Source: Bacteroidales bacterium UBA2287 (GTDB lineage: Bacteria > Bacteroidota > Bacteroidia > Bacteroidales > Tenuifilaceae). Taken from it: a stretch of 54,774 nucleotides of DNA. Below the pieces are notes generated by a model that saw nothing but the letters and a program-made list of their open reading frames with translations, was not told where the DNA came from and did no database searches. Location of the stretch: the NCBI GenBank assembly GCA_002345675.1, contig DDWL01000041.1, forward strand, positions 27,452 through 82,225, read 5' to 3'. Numbering within the stretch: position 1 is the stretch's first letter; the number at the start of each line of letters is the position of its first letter. This document shows positions 1-7,745 of the stretch, piece by piece. The translations under genes were made by a program, and so were the position numbers.

Positions 1-245
1 AGTTATCGGTGGTCGATTCGCCCCCTTTCGAGAAGGGGGGAAGCAATGGCCAAACCCAACTCGAATGGGACCAAAGGGGAGTAACGATTTCAAACAATAT
101 TTCTTTTTTTTATTTACTTGCCTTACCCCCCAATCAATATTCTCGAGTTATCGGTGGTCGATTCGCCCCCCTTCGAGAAGGGGGGAAGCAATGGTCAAAC
201 CCCATTCGAATGAGGCTCAAAGGGGGGTAAAGAATTCAAAAACAA
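1..245. repeat. Two direct copies of a palindrome-containing intergenic repeat
   Basis: Two copies of a roughly 95-bp unit start at 1 and 146, a period of 145 bp. Both open with AGTTATCGGTGGTCGATTCG, continue into a C-run/TTCGAGAA/G-run palindrome (21-40 and 166-185; the second is a 9-bp stem with a 2-base loop), and then share AAGCAATGG. The second halves diverge more. The unit reads as peptide fragments such as SPPFEKGG, so the short open frames here are spurious. The array may continue upstream of the window. No gene is supported in 1-284. Confidence 0.85.
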
Positions 246-284
246 AATAAAAAGAACTTATACAATAGGTTAAAATATAAAATC

Positions 285-890
285 TCACCCCTTTATTTCA
301 TCCAAAAATTTATTTAGTTCAACATAAAGCCGTTGAACGGGTAAGCCCATGACATTAAAATAGGAGCCGTTTATGCGTTCGACCCCAACGTAACCAATCC
401 ATTCCTGTACGCCGTATGCGCCAGCCTTATCGTAGGGTTTATATTTGTCGACATAAAATTCCATTTCGTTTTCCTCGAGTTTGCGAAAATACACTTCGGT
501 TTCGACGGCAAAGGTGTGGCTATGCGAATTTGATGTTAAGCAAACGCCAGTAACAACAATATGCTTATTGCCCGACAGCATTCGAAGAAAAGCAAGAGCT
601 TCGCTCCTATTTACTGGTTTGCCAATAACCGTTTGGTTGCACCAAACAATTGTGTCGGAGGTAATTAGAATTTCGTTTTTAGCTAAGTTACTTAAAAAAG
701 GTTTAGCCTTTTCCTGCGATAAATAGACGGGAATATGGTTATAAAGTAGCGACTCAGGGTAAATTTCGTCGGTATTCCCATTTACACGAACCTCAAATTC
801 AAGGCCTAATTCGCCTAAAAGATGCTGTCGGCGAGGCGATTGAGAGGCAAGTATAAGTTTGTATCCTTTTAGTTTGTCGTGTAAAAGCAT
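285..890 (-). CDS. maf: Maf-family nucleotide pyrophosphatase
   Basis: This 201-residue cytoplasmic protein belongs to the Maf/HAM1 superfamily, house-cleaning enzymes that hydrolyse (often modified) nucleoside triphosphates to monophosphates and diphosphate. The N-terminal substrate loop SQSPRR lies near residue 17, and SDTIVW (about residue 78) carries the likely catalytic aspartate. GKPVNRSEALAFLRMLSG and YDKAGAYGVQEW are further family motifs. The length is normal. It is the last gene of a minus-strand operon and begins 5 bases after the UbiA-family gene stops. Family assignment is secure. The preferred nucleotide (dTTP/UTP-type or m7GTP-type) cannot be fixed by eye. Confidence 0.93.
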   Translation of the reverse strand: MLLHDKLKGYKLILASQSPRRQHLLGELGLEFEVRVNGNTDEIYPESLLYNHIPVYLSQEKAKPFLSNLAKNEILITSDTIVWCNQTVIGKPVNRSEALAFLRMLSGNKHIVVTGVCLTSNSHSHTFAVETEVYFRKLEENEMEFYVDKYKPYDKAGAYGVQEWIGYVGVERINGSYFNVMGLPVQRLYVELNKFLDEIKG

Positions 891-895
891 TAGTT

Positions 896-1882
896 CTAAG
901 CAATAAAGAATCGAAATACCAAAGAGTAAAGAATTCCCACAAGCATAATGTACTTAGCCATTCGGCTAATGTGGTGATAGTGCTCCTTTTTTTCGGCCGA
1001 AAAGAGTTTCATTAGCATATAAAAAATGGGAATAACAAGCCCAAAAAACATATATATAAAGGTAATAAAATCGAATTTTCCGTTTGGTGCTTGGTTTAAG
1101 TGAGCTCCGAAAAGATAGGTTAGTATAACTACAACCACAAGCAAAAGCGATGCTGCAACAATTTGAGTTGCCTTAGTGCCAAGTACAACAGGTAATGTGT
1201 TTCGTCCAAATTCTATATCACCCTCAAAATCTTCAACATCCTTAATAATTTCACGAAAAAGATTTAGAATAAATGCAAAAATTGAAAACCCAACTACCCA
1301 AAAAATCGCCTTATTAAACAGTTCGGGCGAGAGTAAAATAAGCTGCCAATACTTTTCGTAAAGCGCTGGAAGTTCAAATATTATGGTCATTGCTGGCACG
1401 AGCCCTGTTAAAAAAGCCACAACAATATTTCCAATTAAAAATTGGCGCTTATATGTTGTTGAGTAAAACCAAAGAATACCAGGAATAATGAGGAAGGCAA
1501 GCGATAAAAAGGGCTTACCAATTGCAATGGAAACTGTTGCGCCAAGAATAAAACCAACAATATTCAAGATCCAGTGGAGCATAATTGCCATTCGCCGCGA
1601 TAGCTGTCGCCCAATTACAACAGTTTGTGGCCTATTTATAAGGTCGGTATGCGTGTCGAAATAGTCGTTAATAACATAACCAGCGGCAGTTATAAAAACT
1701 GTGGCAAGAGTTAAAAATAGAAACAACCACTCGCTGAGCTGAAGGGTTAAACCACTTTGCTGTAAAATGGGTTGAATTATCCCAAATCTCATTAAATACA
1801 TTGTTAGGGCAACAACAACAAGGTTTTTAACCCTAACAACACGTAAAATAACGCCAACCATATTATTACTGTTTAAAATCAA
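896..1882 (-). CDS. UbiA-family prenyltransferase (geranylgeranylglycerol-phosphate geranylgeranyltransferase-like)
   Basis: This polytopic inner-membrane protein of up to 328 residues has about eight or nine hydrophobic segments. It carries both UbiA aspartate motifs: NDYFDTHTDLINRP near residue 92 and REIIKDVEDFEGD near residue 215. These bind the Mg-diphosphate of a prenyl donor. Close Bacteroidota relatives are usually annotated as geranylgeranylglycerol-phosphate geranylgeranyltransferases, but the acceptor is not evident from sequence. The longest frame overlaps kdsC by 17 bases. Starting at the internal Met8 (codon 1859-1861, MVGVILRV) would leave a 4-base gap and seems equally likely. 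It lies between kdsC and maf in one operon. Confidence 0.85.
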   Translation of the reverse strand: MILNSNNMVGVILRVVRVKNLVVVALTMYLMRFGIIQPILQQSGLTLQLSEWLFLFLTLATVFITAAGYVINDYFDTHTDLINRPQTVVIGRQLSRRMAIMLHWILNIVGFILGATVSIAIGKPFLSLAFLIIPGILWFYSTTYKRQFLIGNIVVAFLTGLVPAMTIIFELPALYEKYWQLILLSPELFNKAIFWVVGFSIFAFILNLFREIIKDVEDFEGDIEFGRNTLPVVLGTKATQIVAASLLLVVVVILTYLFGAHLNQAPNGKFDFITFIYMFFGLVIPIFYMLMKLFSAEKKEHYHHISRMAKYIMLVGILYSLVFRFFIA

Positions 1883-2387
1883 TTTCGGGATGCCATAAAT
1901 CCTTTAGTCTTAGCACCTGCTCAATTACGTCTCGAACACAGCCTTTTCCTCCAGAATAAGTTGAAATATAAACCGATAGAGCAATAATTTCGGGAGCGGC
2001 ATCGGATGGACATGTTGGGAAACCAACTAGTTGCATTACTCCGTAATCGGGCAGGTCGTCGCCCATGTAAAGTATTTCAGAAAGTTCTAGGCCGTACTTC
2101 GAACGAAAATCGTTTAGCGCCTCAACCTTATCAGTAGCACCTATGTAAATATCGGAAACGCCAAGTTCGGCAAAGCGCTGCTCCACCGAGTTGCTTTTAC
2201 CTCCGGTTATAATTGCAACAGGAAATCCCAATTTTATGGCTCTGTGCACAGCAAAGCCATCGCGAGTATTCGAAGTACGCAGCAATTCGCCCGAAGGGTG
2301 AATAATTATAGTTCCATCGGTAAAAACGCCATCAACATCGAATGCAAATGCCTTAACGCTATTAAGTTGCTCTTTAAAGTTCCTCAT
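1866..2387 (-). CDS. kdsC: KdsC-like HAD phosphatase (3-deoxy-D-manno-octulosonate 8-phosphate phosphatase)
   Basis: This 173-residue cytoplasmic protein is a compact, capless C0-type HAD phosphatase. Motif I is FDVDGVFTDG (residues 16-25, nucleophile and acid/base Asp), motif II is around IITGGKS, and the late acidic motif is YMGDDLPD. This is the KdsC pattern, which releases phosphate from Kdo-8-phosphate for lipopolysaccharide inner-core synthesis, and the length is typical of KdsC. No kdsA or kdsB is adjacent, so the substrate rests on family resemblance. It begins 17 bases after the DUF2520 gene and overlaps or abuts the UbiA gene. Confidence 0.85.
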   Translation of the reverse strand: MRNFKEQLNSVKAFAFDVDGVFTDGTIIIHPSGELLRTSNTRDGFAVHRAIKLGFPVAIITGGKSNSVEQRFAELGVSDIYIGATDKVEALNDFRSKYGLELSEILYMGDDLPDYGVMQLVGFPTCPSDAAPEIIALSVYISTYSGGKGCVRDVIEQVLRLKDLWHPEIDFKQ

Positions 2388-2404
2388 TATAGTATTAAAA
2401 TTTC

Positions 2405-3202
2405 CTACTGATTTAATCGTTCAATACTTGAACTCAACAAAATGTACAAATCGCGAAGTTCCTCATCAACCTGACTTAGCATAACATAATGGCGTTTAAG
2501 CGTTTCGGAATCGCCACGAATAGCAGGTCCAGTTTGGTAATCGGCAGGATTTCCTTCCAACGCCTTTTGGACAGTTTCGAGAATAAGTGGTTTAAGCAGG
2601 GCAGGATCTATTTCGTTTTCGGTAGCTAAAAGGTGCGATAAGGCAAGTATGTGGTTTACAAAATTGCAAGCAAAAACACCCGACAAATGAAGCCATTTCC
2701 GCATTTCGGTGTCCATTTCAATGGGATTAGCCTCGATGCTGTTTGCTAAAGCAAAAAGTGTATTTTTGGTTTCATCGCTTGATGCTTCGATACAAAGAGG
2801 AATGCCAGTAAAAGGCACAATGCGCCCAAACGTAAATGTTTGGAATGGGTAAAAAATACCACAGCTATTTTGGGAATGATTTGAAATTGCATCGATTGGT
2901 GTACTTCCGCTTGTATGAACTATAATTCCCTTGTTCTTAGGCAATTGCTTAATTACTTCGGAAATTGCGCCATCGGGAACGGCTAATATGTAAATATGGG
3001 CATTCGGGGTAATATCTTCAATTTTACTAACAAATTTTGCTCCTGTTAGGGTTGCTATTTGTTGCGAATTCGCTTGATTTCTCGAAGATATTTCGAGTAG
3101 TTTATTGTTGCTGCGAGAAATTGCGTAGGCTAAACTATAGGCTAAATTTCCTGAGCCAATTACTACTACATTTAACTGCAAAATTGGGGTTTGTGCCTGC
3201 AT
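2405..3202 (-). CDS. Rossmann-fold/DUF2520 domain protein
   Basis: This 265-residue protein has an N-terminal NAD(P)-binding fold, VVVIGSGNLAYSLAYAISR (residues 12-30), resembling the F420-dependent NADP oxidoreductase/6-phosphogluconate dehydrogenase type. A helical C-terminal half contains HLSGVFACNFVNHILALS, matching the DUF2520 domain. The pairing is widespread in bacteria, and its biochemical reaction is not established. It is probably a dehydrogenase or reductase. It is the first tightly spaced gene of the DUF2520, kdsC, UbiA, maf operon. The start at 3202 sits about 10 residues before the first beta-strand, which is reasonable. Confidence 0.82.
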   Translation of the reverse strand: MQAQTPILQLNVVVIGSGNLAYSLAYAISRSNNKLLEISSRNQANSQQIATLTGAKFVSKIEDITPNAHIYILAVPDGAISEVIKQLPKNKGIIVHTSGSTPIDAISNHSQNSCGIFYPFQTFTFGRIVPFTGIPLCIEASSDETKNTLFALANSIEANPIEMDTEMRKWLHLSGVFACNFVNHILALSHLLATENEIDPALLKPLILETVQKALEGNPADYQTGPAIRGDSETLKRHYVMLSQVDEELRDLYILLSSSIERLNQ

Positions 3203-3295
3203 TAGTCCTTCTTTTTTCGATTGCTAATATAGCGTAATTTAACCTATTGAAAAAAGAGGTTGCAAAGAAAGTGCAAATAGAATTCAAACAAAACG

Positions 3296-3865
3296 TTATA
3301 AATCTCTTGCCTTCTTTATTTTAGCACAAATTTCGTACTCTTCGCGGGCAATGTGAAAATTTAGTAGTTTAATATAGAACTGCTCGTTATAAAACATAGG
3401 ATGGGTTGAATTAAATAGAATTTCACCTTGAATTGTACGTGATAAAAGCAAGTGGCTTTCATCGGAATTTGAATTTTCGGGTTCAACAATTAAGCCCATT
3501 TGCCTATTTATACTTTTTACCTCATCAAGAATTTTTGAAATTCTTTGCGACTCATCCTGTTCATTTTCAGCATTCTCATTGCCCATTTGGTTTTGAAGCG
3601 TCAATAAAACTTCATTATACTGGGGCAACTCTTTATTTTTCGAAATAAACTCGCGTAGTTGCTTTTGAATTAAAAGATTATCGCTGTTTTCGAGTAAAAT
3701 TTCACGACTAAAATTGAAGTACGATTTTAGTTTTTCGGACCTATCGGTCGATAAAGGTTCGGAAAGCACTTGGCGAATTTTTTTTTCATTTTCATGTATA
3801 GTCTCTAAATTTGCCTTTACCCTTGTCCTCAAGGTTTCTAAAAAGCTATTCATTTGCGATTTCAT
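3296..3865 (-). CDS. Hypothetical protein, charged and largely alpha-helical
   Basis: I do not recognise this 189-residue protein. It has no signal peptide or membrane segment. Residues 1-125 are rich in Lys, Glu, Gln and Leu with heptad-like spacing, suggesting a coiled coil or helical bundle. An acidic linker (NENAENEQDESQ, EPENSNSDESH) follows, then a more hydrophobic C-terminal part with aromatic residues (HPMFYNEQFYIKLLNFHIAREEYE). The start could be Met1 at 3865 or Met5 at 3853. The stop lies 93 bases upstream of the DUF2520 gene on the same strand, so it could head that operon. Codon use resembles its neighbours. Confidence 0.6.
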   Translation of the reverse strand: MKSQMNSFLETLRTRVKANLETIHENEKKIRQVLSEPLSTDRSEKLKSYFNFSREILLENSDNLLIQKQLREFISKNKELPQYNEVLLTLQNQMGNENAENEQDESQRISKILDEVKSINRQMGLIVEPENSNSDESHLLLSRTIQGEILFNSTHPMFYNEQFYIKLLNFHIAREEYEICAKIKKARDL

Positions 3866-4009
3866 ACAGTTAATTTTTTTGAATTATTTTACTTAAAACA
3901 GAATTTATTTAGGAGATAACCACTTAGTAACAAACAATGCAAAATTTATAATTTGAATAACTATTATTTAAACACACAAAACCTAATGTTGTTTGCTCGC
4001 CTTCAAACT

Positions 4010-4038
4010 TTTGTTTTATACCATTTTTACTATATTTG
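4010..4038 (+). promoter_or_regulatory. Candidate Bacteroidota sigma-ABfr promoter for etfBA
   Basis: TATATTTG at 4031-4038 matches the Bacteroidota -7 consensus TAnnTTTG. A TTTG at 4010-4013 could be the -33 element, but the 17-base spacing is slightly short of the usual 19-21. The box lies about 90 bases before the etfB start, in a 264-bp gap between divergent genes. Confidence 0.45.
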
Positions 4039-4129
4039 TACCCTCCAAATAGTTAGCGTTTTTTCGTATAACGCTTGCTAATTGTAATGTATAGGATAAT
4101 TTAATTAAAAATAACTAAACTGTTAACGA

Positions 4130-4879
4130 ATGAAAATCTTAGTTTGTATCAGTAACGTACCCGACACAACTACCAAGGTGAAATTCACCGACAACAACAC
4201 CAAATTCGATGCTAACGGCGTACAATGGGTAATTAATCCCTGGGACGAACTCGCACTTACACGTGCGTTGGAACTAAAGGACAATGCTGCAAACGGCATT
4301 ACAGCGGTTTCGGTAATTCATGTTGGAAACGCAAGTTCGGAACCAACCATACGCAAAGCCCTTGCCATTGGTGCCGATGATGCTTACCGTGTTAACGCCG
4401 AACCCACCGATGCGTACAACGTTGCTGGTCAAATATCTGAAATTGTAAAATCCGAAAAATTCGACATAGTTTTTTGCGGTATCGAGTCGAGCGACTTTAA
4501 CGGTTCTACCGTAGGTAGCATGGTTGCCGAATTTTTAGATTATCCTTCGGTTTCGGCTGTTTCGGGTTTAAATATTGAAAACGGACAAACTGTTATTACC
4601 CGCGAAATTGATGGTGGTAAAGAGGTGGTTAGCGTTCCCGCTCCATTTGTTGCCATTGTGCAAAAAGGTATTGCAAAGGAACCACGAATTGCAGCCATGC
4701 GCGGTATTATGCAAGCTCGTACTAAGGCTATTAAAGTTTCGGAGCCTGTTGCAATCGATTCTCTTACCGAGATTGTTACTTTCGAACTTCCACAACCACG
4801 TGCAAAATGCAAAATGGTTGATGCCGAGAACCCTAAACAGCTAATTGAGCTGCTGATGAACGAGGCAAAAGTTATCTAA
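4130..4879 (+). CDS. etfB: Electron transfer flavoprotein subunit beta
   Basis: This 249-residue cytoplasmic protein is the beta subunit (FixA/EtfB) of the heterodimeric electron transfer flavoprotein, which takes electrons from acyl-CoA dehydrogenases. It starts MKILVCISNVPDTTTKVKF, a typical EtfB start. It shows the adenine nucleotide-binding alpha/beta fold (ALAIGADDAYRV, FCGIESSDFNGSTVG) and the family segment REIDGGKEVVSVPAPFVAIVQKG followed by EPRIAAMRGIMQARTKAI. Length is normal. etfA begins 34 bases downstream. Together with the membrane iron-sulfur genes and acyl-CoA dehydrogenase further on, it forms a beta-oxidation electron-transfer module. Confidence 0.95.
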   Translation: MKILVCISNVPDTTTKVKFTDNNTKFDANGVQWVINPWDELALTRALELKDNAANGITAVSVIHVGNASSEPTIRKALAIGADDAYRVNAEPTDAYNVAGQISEIVKSEKFDIVFCGIESSDFNGSTVGSMVAEFLDYPSVSAVSGLNIENGQTVITREIDGGKEVVSVPAPFVAIVQKGIAKEPRIAAMRGIMQARTKAIKVSEPVAIDSLTEIVTFELPQPRAKCKMVDAENPKQLIELLMNEAKVI

Positions 4880-4913
4880 CTCACATTACTAATCGACTAA
4901 AATACAACATCAT

Positions 4914-5885
4914 ATGTCAGTACTTGTATTCACCGAGAATTGGGACGGAAAATTTAAAAAGTCTTCGTTCGAATTGGCATCATACGCCACCAAAGTAGCC
5001 GAAATGCTGGGTACCACTGCAACCGCTGTTTCCATAGGTAATGTAGACGATAGCGAACTTAAGTCGTTGGGAAATTACGGTGTAAAAAAAGTTATGTGCG
5101 TTAAAAACGACAGTTTAAACGTTCACGATAGCCAAACTTATACAAAGGTAATTGCAGAAGCTGCTCAAAAAGAGGGAGCTAAAGTTATTATTATTGCCAA
5201 TAACAACACTGGAAAAGCATTGGCTCCTCGCCTATCGGTTCGCTTAAAAGCAGCCATTGGCTCTGGAGTTAATAAACTTCCATTAAGTGTAAATCCGTTT
5301 GTAGTGGTAAAACGTGCTTATTCGGGAAATGCTTACGCTCAAGTTGCGCTAAAATCCGATATAAAAATTATTACTCTTGCACAAAACTCGTTCGAACTTA
5401 TTGAAACACCTAACGATGCAGCCGTAGAGGCTTTTGCACCAAGCATCGATGCTTCAATGGTAAAAACGCAGCTAAAAGATGTGCAGAAACAATCGGGTAA
5501 GATTCTTATTACCGATGCCGAAATTGTTGTTTCGGGTGGTCGCGGAATGAAATCGGCCGACAACTGGGCTCCACTTTCGGAACTTGCCAATTTACTTGGA
5601 GCAGCAACCGCTTGCTCGCGCCCTGTTTCCGACGAAGGATGGCGCCCTCACGATGAGCATACTGGACAAACCGGAAAAATTATTGCTCCAAACCTCTACA
5701 TTGCAATTGGTATTTCGGGCGCAACTCAGCACATTGCTGGCGTTAGCTCTTCGAAATTTATTGTTGCCATTAACTCCGACAAGGATGCTCCTATTTTCGA
5801 AGCGGCTCAGTACGGAATTGTTGGCGATGCAGCCAAGGTTCTTCCACAACTGGTTGAGGCTGTTAAGGAACTGAAGGGTAAATAG
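4914..5885 (+). CDS. etfA: Electron transfer flavoprotein subunit alpha
   Basis: This 323-residue FAD-binding subunit partners EtfB. The N-terminal nucleotide-fold domain covers about residues 1-190. The C-terminal FAD domain is recognisable from VVSGGRGMKSADNW (near 204), the RPVSDEGW segment (about 238), the GQTGKIIAPNLYIAIGISGA segment and the SGATQHIAGVSSSKFIVAIN segment near the end. These match canonical EtfA. The dimer shuttles electrons from the acyl-CoA dehydrogenase encoded 2.7 kb downstream, presumably to the membrane oxidoreductase encoded between them. A short S23-type gene separates etfA from those genes. Confidence 0.95.
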   Translation: MSVLVFTENWDGKFKKSSFELASYATKVAEMLGTTATAVSIGNVDDSELKSLGNYGVKKVMCVKNDSLNVHDSQTYTKVIAEAAQKEGAKVIIIANNNTGKALAPRLSVRLKAAIGSGVNKLPLSVNPFVVVKRAYSGNAYAQVALKSDIKIITLAQNSFELIETPNDAAVEAFAPSIDASMVKTQLKDVQKQSGKILITDAEIVVSGGRGMKSADNWAPLSELANLLGAATACSRPVSDEGWRPHDEHTGQTGKIIAPNLYIAIGISGATQHIAGVSSSKFIVAINSDKDAPIFEAAQYGIVGDAAKVLPQLVEAVKELKGK

Positions 5886-5910
5886 TATATTAAAAGCGTT
5901 TAATGCATTA

Positions 5911-5950
5911 AATGTAAAATGTAAAACGCAAAATTTTAAATGTAAATTGA
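5911..5950. repeat. Left inverted repeat bordering the S23-type gene
   Basis: AATGTAAAATGTAAAA (5911-5926) is the exact inverse complement of 6357-6372. AAATGTAAATTGA (5938-5950) is the exact inverse complement of 6375-6387. Together these blocks flank the four-helix-bundle gene. The AT-rich composition makes a chance match easier, but two separate blocks of 16 and 13 bases match. Confidence 0.7.
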
Positions 5951-5953
5951 ATT

Positions 5954-6331
5954 ATGGATAGTTCAAGAAAATTCGATTTAGAGCAACGATTAATAAAGTT
6001 TGCTGTCAGAATGCTTGAAGTATCAGAATTACTACCAAACTCTAAAGCAGGAAGCCACATTTCAGGTCAACTTGTGAGATGTGGTACTTCTCCTGCTTTT
6101 AATTATGGTGAGGCACAAGCAGCAGAATCGCATAAGGATTTCATCCATAAAATTGGCATTGTACTTAAGGAACTTAGAGAAACAGGGATTTGTCTTAAAA
6201 TAATAATAAATAAACCGTTAGTGACCAATCCAGAACTAATTAATAATGATTTAGGTGAATGTAATGAACTAATTGCCATTTTTACAAAAAGTGTAAAAAC
6301 TGCTAAATCAACTATAAATCAGAAGGGATAA
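5954..6331 (+). CDS. Four-helix-bundle protein (23S rRNA intervening-sequence, S23 type)
   Basis: This 125-residue all-helical protein matches the four-helix-bundle/S23 family. The FAVRMLEVSELLPNS helix is followed by a conserved-type SGQLVRCGTSPAFNYGEAQA segment and SHKDFIHKIGIVLKELRETG, with the remaining helix in LGECNELIAIFTKSVKTA. Family members were first seen in intervening sequences of 23S rRNA genes. They also occur as stand-alone genes and are structurally related to the Avd protein of diversity-generating retroelements. The molecular function is unknown. Here the gene sits between etfA and the membrane iron-sulfur gene, bordered by inverted AT-rich repeats, and has no apparent link to electron transfer. 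It looks like a small inserted cassette. Confidence 0.88.
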   Translation: MDSSRKFDLEQRLIKFAVRMLEVSELLPNSKAGSHISGQLVRCGTSPAFNYGEAQAAESHKDFIHKIGIVLKELRETGICLKIIINKPLVTNPELINNDLGECNELIAIFTKSVKTAKSTINQKG

Positions 6332-6356
6332 AATTCAACATTCAGCCTTGTTTTTT

Positions 6357-6394
6357 TTTTACATTTTACATTCATCAATTTACATTTTACATTT
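6357..6394. repeat. Right inverted repeat bordering the S23-type gene
   Basis: Positions 6357-6372 and 6375-6387 are inverse complements of the left-side blocks. Within the right copy, TTTACATTTTACATT-type words also occur twice in direct orientation. A T-tract (6350-6360) precedes it. The repeat ends about 28 bases before the next start codon. Confidence 0.7.
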
Positions 6395-6421
6395 TTTTAT
6401 AAATTGATTTAAATTTCACTT

Positions 6422-7741
6422 ATGCTAAATCAAATCCTATTCGCAGCGGCACTCCTCATTACTTTAGGAGTATTCGCTTTTACTGCTAATCGATACTACA
6501 AACTTTTCAAGCTTACCCGACCAGCATTTCCCGTAAGAGATTTTGGTAAGCGCTTTTTGCTTATGCTAAACGTTGCCCTTGGTCAAACCAAAATGTTTCG
6601 TAAGCCTTTTACCGGTGCTATGCATGCTTTGGTATTTTGGGGATTCTGCGTTATTCTTATTGGCAGTATCGAAATGGTTATCGATGGGCTTTGGGGTGTT
6701 GAGCGTTCGCTTAAAGTTTTAGGCGTTTTACATGATATAATAATGGCTTCGGGCGATATTTTTGCGCTGATTGTAGCAATTGCCATAGTTGTTTTTCTTG
6801 GTCGTCGCCTATTTATTCATGTTAAACGTTTCGAGGGAATTGAAATGAAGCACATTTCGCATCTCGATGCAAAAGTTGCTCTATCAATAATTCTGCTACT
6901 TATGCTTACGCTGCTTGGCATGAACACAAGCTATGTTGCACACAACACGCTACTGGGCGAAGAAGTATTTGGTGTTTACCCTGTGAGTCAGTTTTTTGCG
7001 CAATATTTCTCGGGTTTCTCTGCCGATACATTGCACATTCATCACGAAATTCACTGGTGGGCACATATTCTACTAATCTTCTTTTTTGCCAACCTCCTTC
7101 CCTACTCAAAGCATTTCCACGTTTTCATGTCGGTTCCCAACGTGTTTCTTTCACGTCTCGAGCCACTTGGGAAATTGCCTAATATGGATAGCGTAACCCG
7201 CGAAGTTAAGCTGATGATGGATCCCAACACAGCCTTTGCAGCCGCTCCTGCCGATGCTCCTATTGAACGCTTTGGAGTTAAGGATGCCGAAGATGCAAGT
7301 TGGAAAAACTACCTCGATTCGCTTGCCTGCACCGAGTGTGGTCGCTGCACCTCGGTTTGCCCTGCAAATATTACTGGCAAAAAGCTATCGCCCCGAAAAA
7401 TTGTGATGGATCTTAGGGCTCGCATGAAGGAAAAATCGAAGGGACTTTTAAAAGAAGGTAAAACTTTCGACGACGGCAGGTCGCTAATTCGCGATTTTAT
7501 TTCTGAAGAAGAACTTTGGGCATGCACAACATGCAACGCATGCGCACAGGAGTGCCCAATAAATATAAACCATCCAACCCTTATTATCGACATGCGCCGT
7601 TACTTAGTTATGGAAGAGGGATCGGCACCAGGTGAACTAAAGGCGACTTTCAATAATATTGAGAACAACGGAGCGCCTTGGCAGTACTCGCCCCAAGATC
7701 GTTTGGTTTGGGCCGAAGGGTTAGAAATGAATAAAATATAA
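6422..7741 (+). CDS. Membrane iron-sulfur oxidoreductase subunit, cytochrome b-like plus 2x[4Fe-4S]
   Basis: This 439-residue protein has an N-terminal membrane half (about residues 1-235) with five or six helices of the NarI/HdrE cytochrome b type. Several histidines are present, including HIHHEIHWWAH, which are possible haem ligands. The C-terminal half has two ferredoxin-type clusters: CTECGRCTSVCP (Cys 303, 306, 309, 313) and CTTCNACAQECP (Cys 368, 371, 374, 378). Together with the CCG-domain gene that follows after 4 bases, it recreates as two polypeptides the architecture of fused HdrDE-like ETF:(methyl)menaquinone oxidoreductases. The likely role is to pass electrons from reduced EtfAB to the quinone pool at the inner membrane. 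Confidence 0.85.
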   Translation: MLNQILFAAALLITLGVFAFTANRYYKLFKLTRPAFPVRDFGKRFLLMLNVALGQTKMFRKPFTGAMHALVFWGFCVILIGSIEMVIDGLWGVERSLKVLGVLHDIIMASGDIFALIVAIAIVVFLGRRLFIHVKRFEGIEMKHISHLDAKVALSIILLLMLTLLGMNTSYVAHNTLLGEEVFGVYPVSQFFAQYFSGFSADTLHIHHEIHWWAHILLIFFFANLLPYSKHFHVFMSVPNVFLSRLEPLGKLPNMDSVTREVKLMMDPNTAFAAAPADAPIERFGVKDAEDASWKNYLDSLACTECGRCTSVCPANITGKKLSPRKIVMDLRARMKEKSKGLLKEGKTFDDGRSLIRDFISEEELWACTTCNACAQECPININHPTLIIDMRRYLVMEEGSAPGELKATFNNIENNGAPWQYSPQDRLVWAEGLEMNKI

Positions 7742-7745
7742 TTGT

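Noticed and set aside
9..250. Two overlapping short plus-strand open frames
   Set aside because: They lie entirely within the palindromic repeat units and read through the C-run/G-run palindrome. The peptides are repeat translations with no domain signal.
5954..6331. Avd-like component of a diversity-generating retroelement
   Set aside because: The protein fold is related, but no reverse transcriptase, template repeat or variable repeat target is present within the window.
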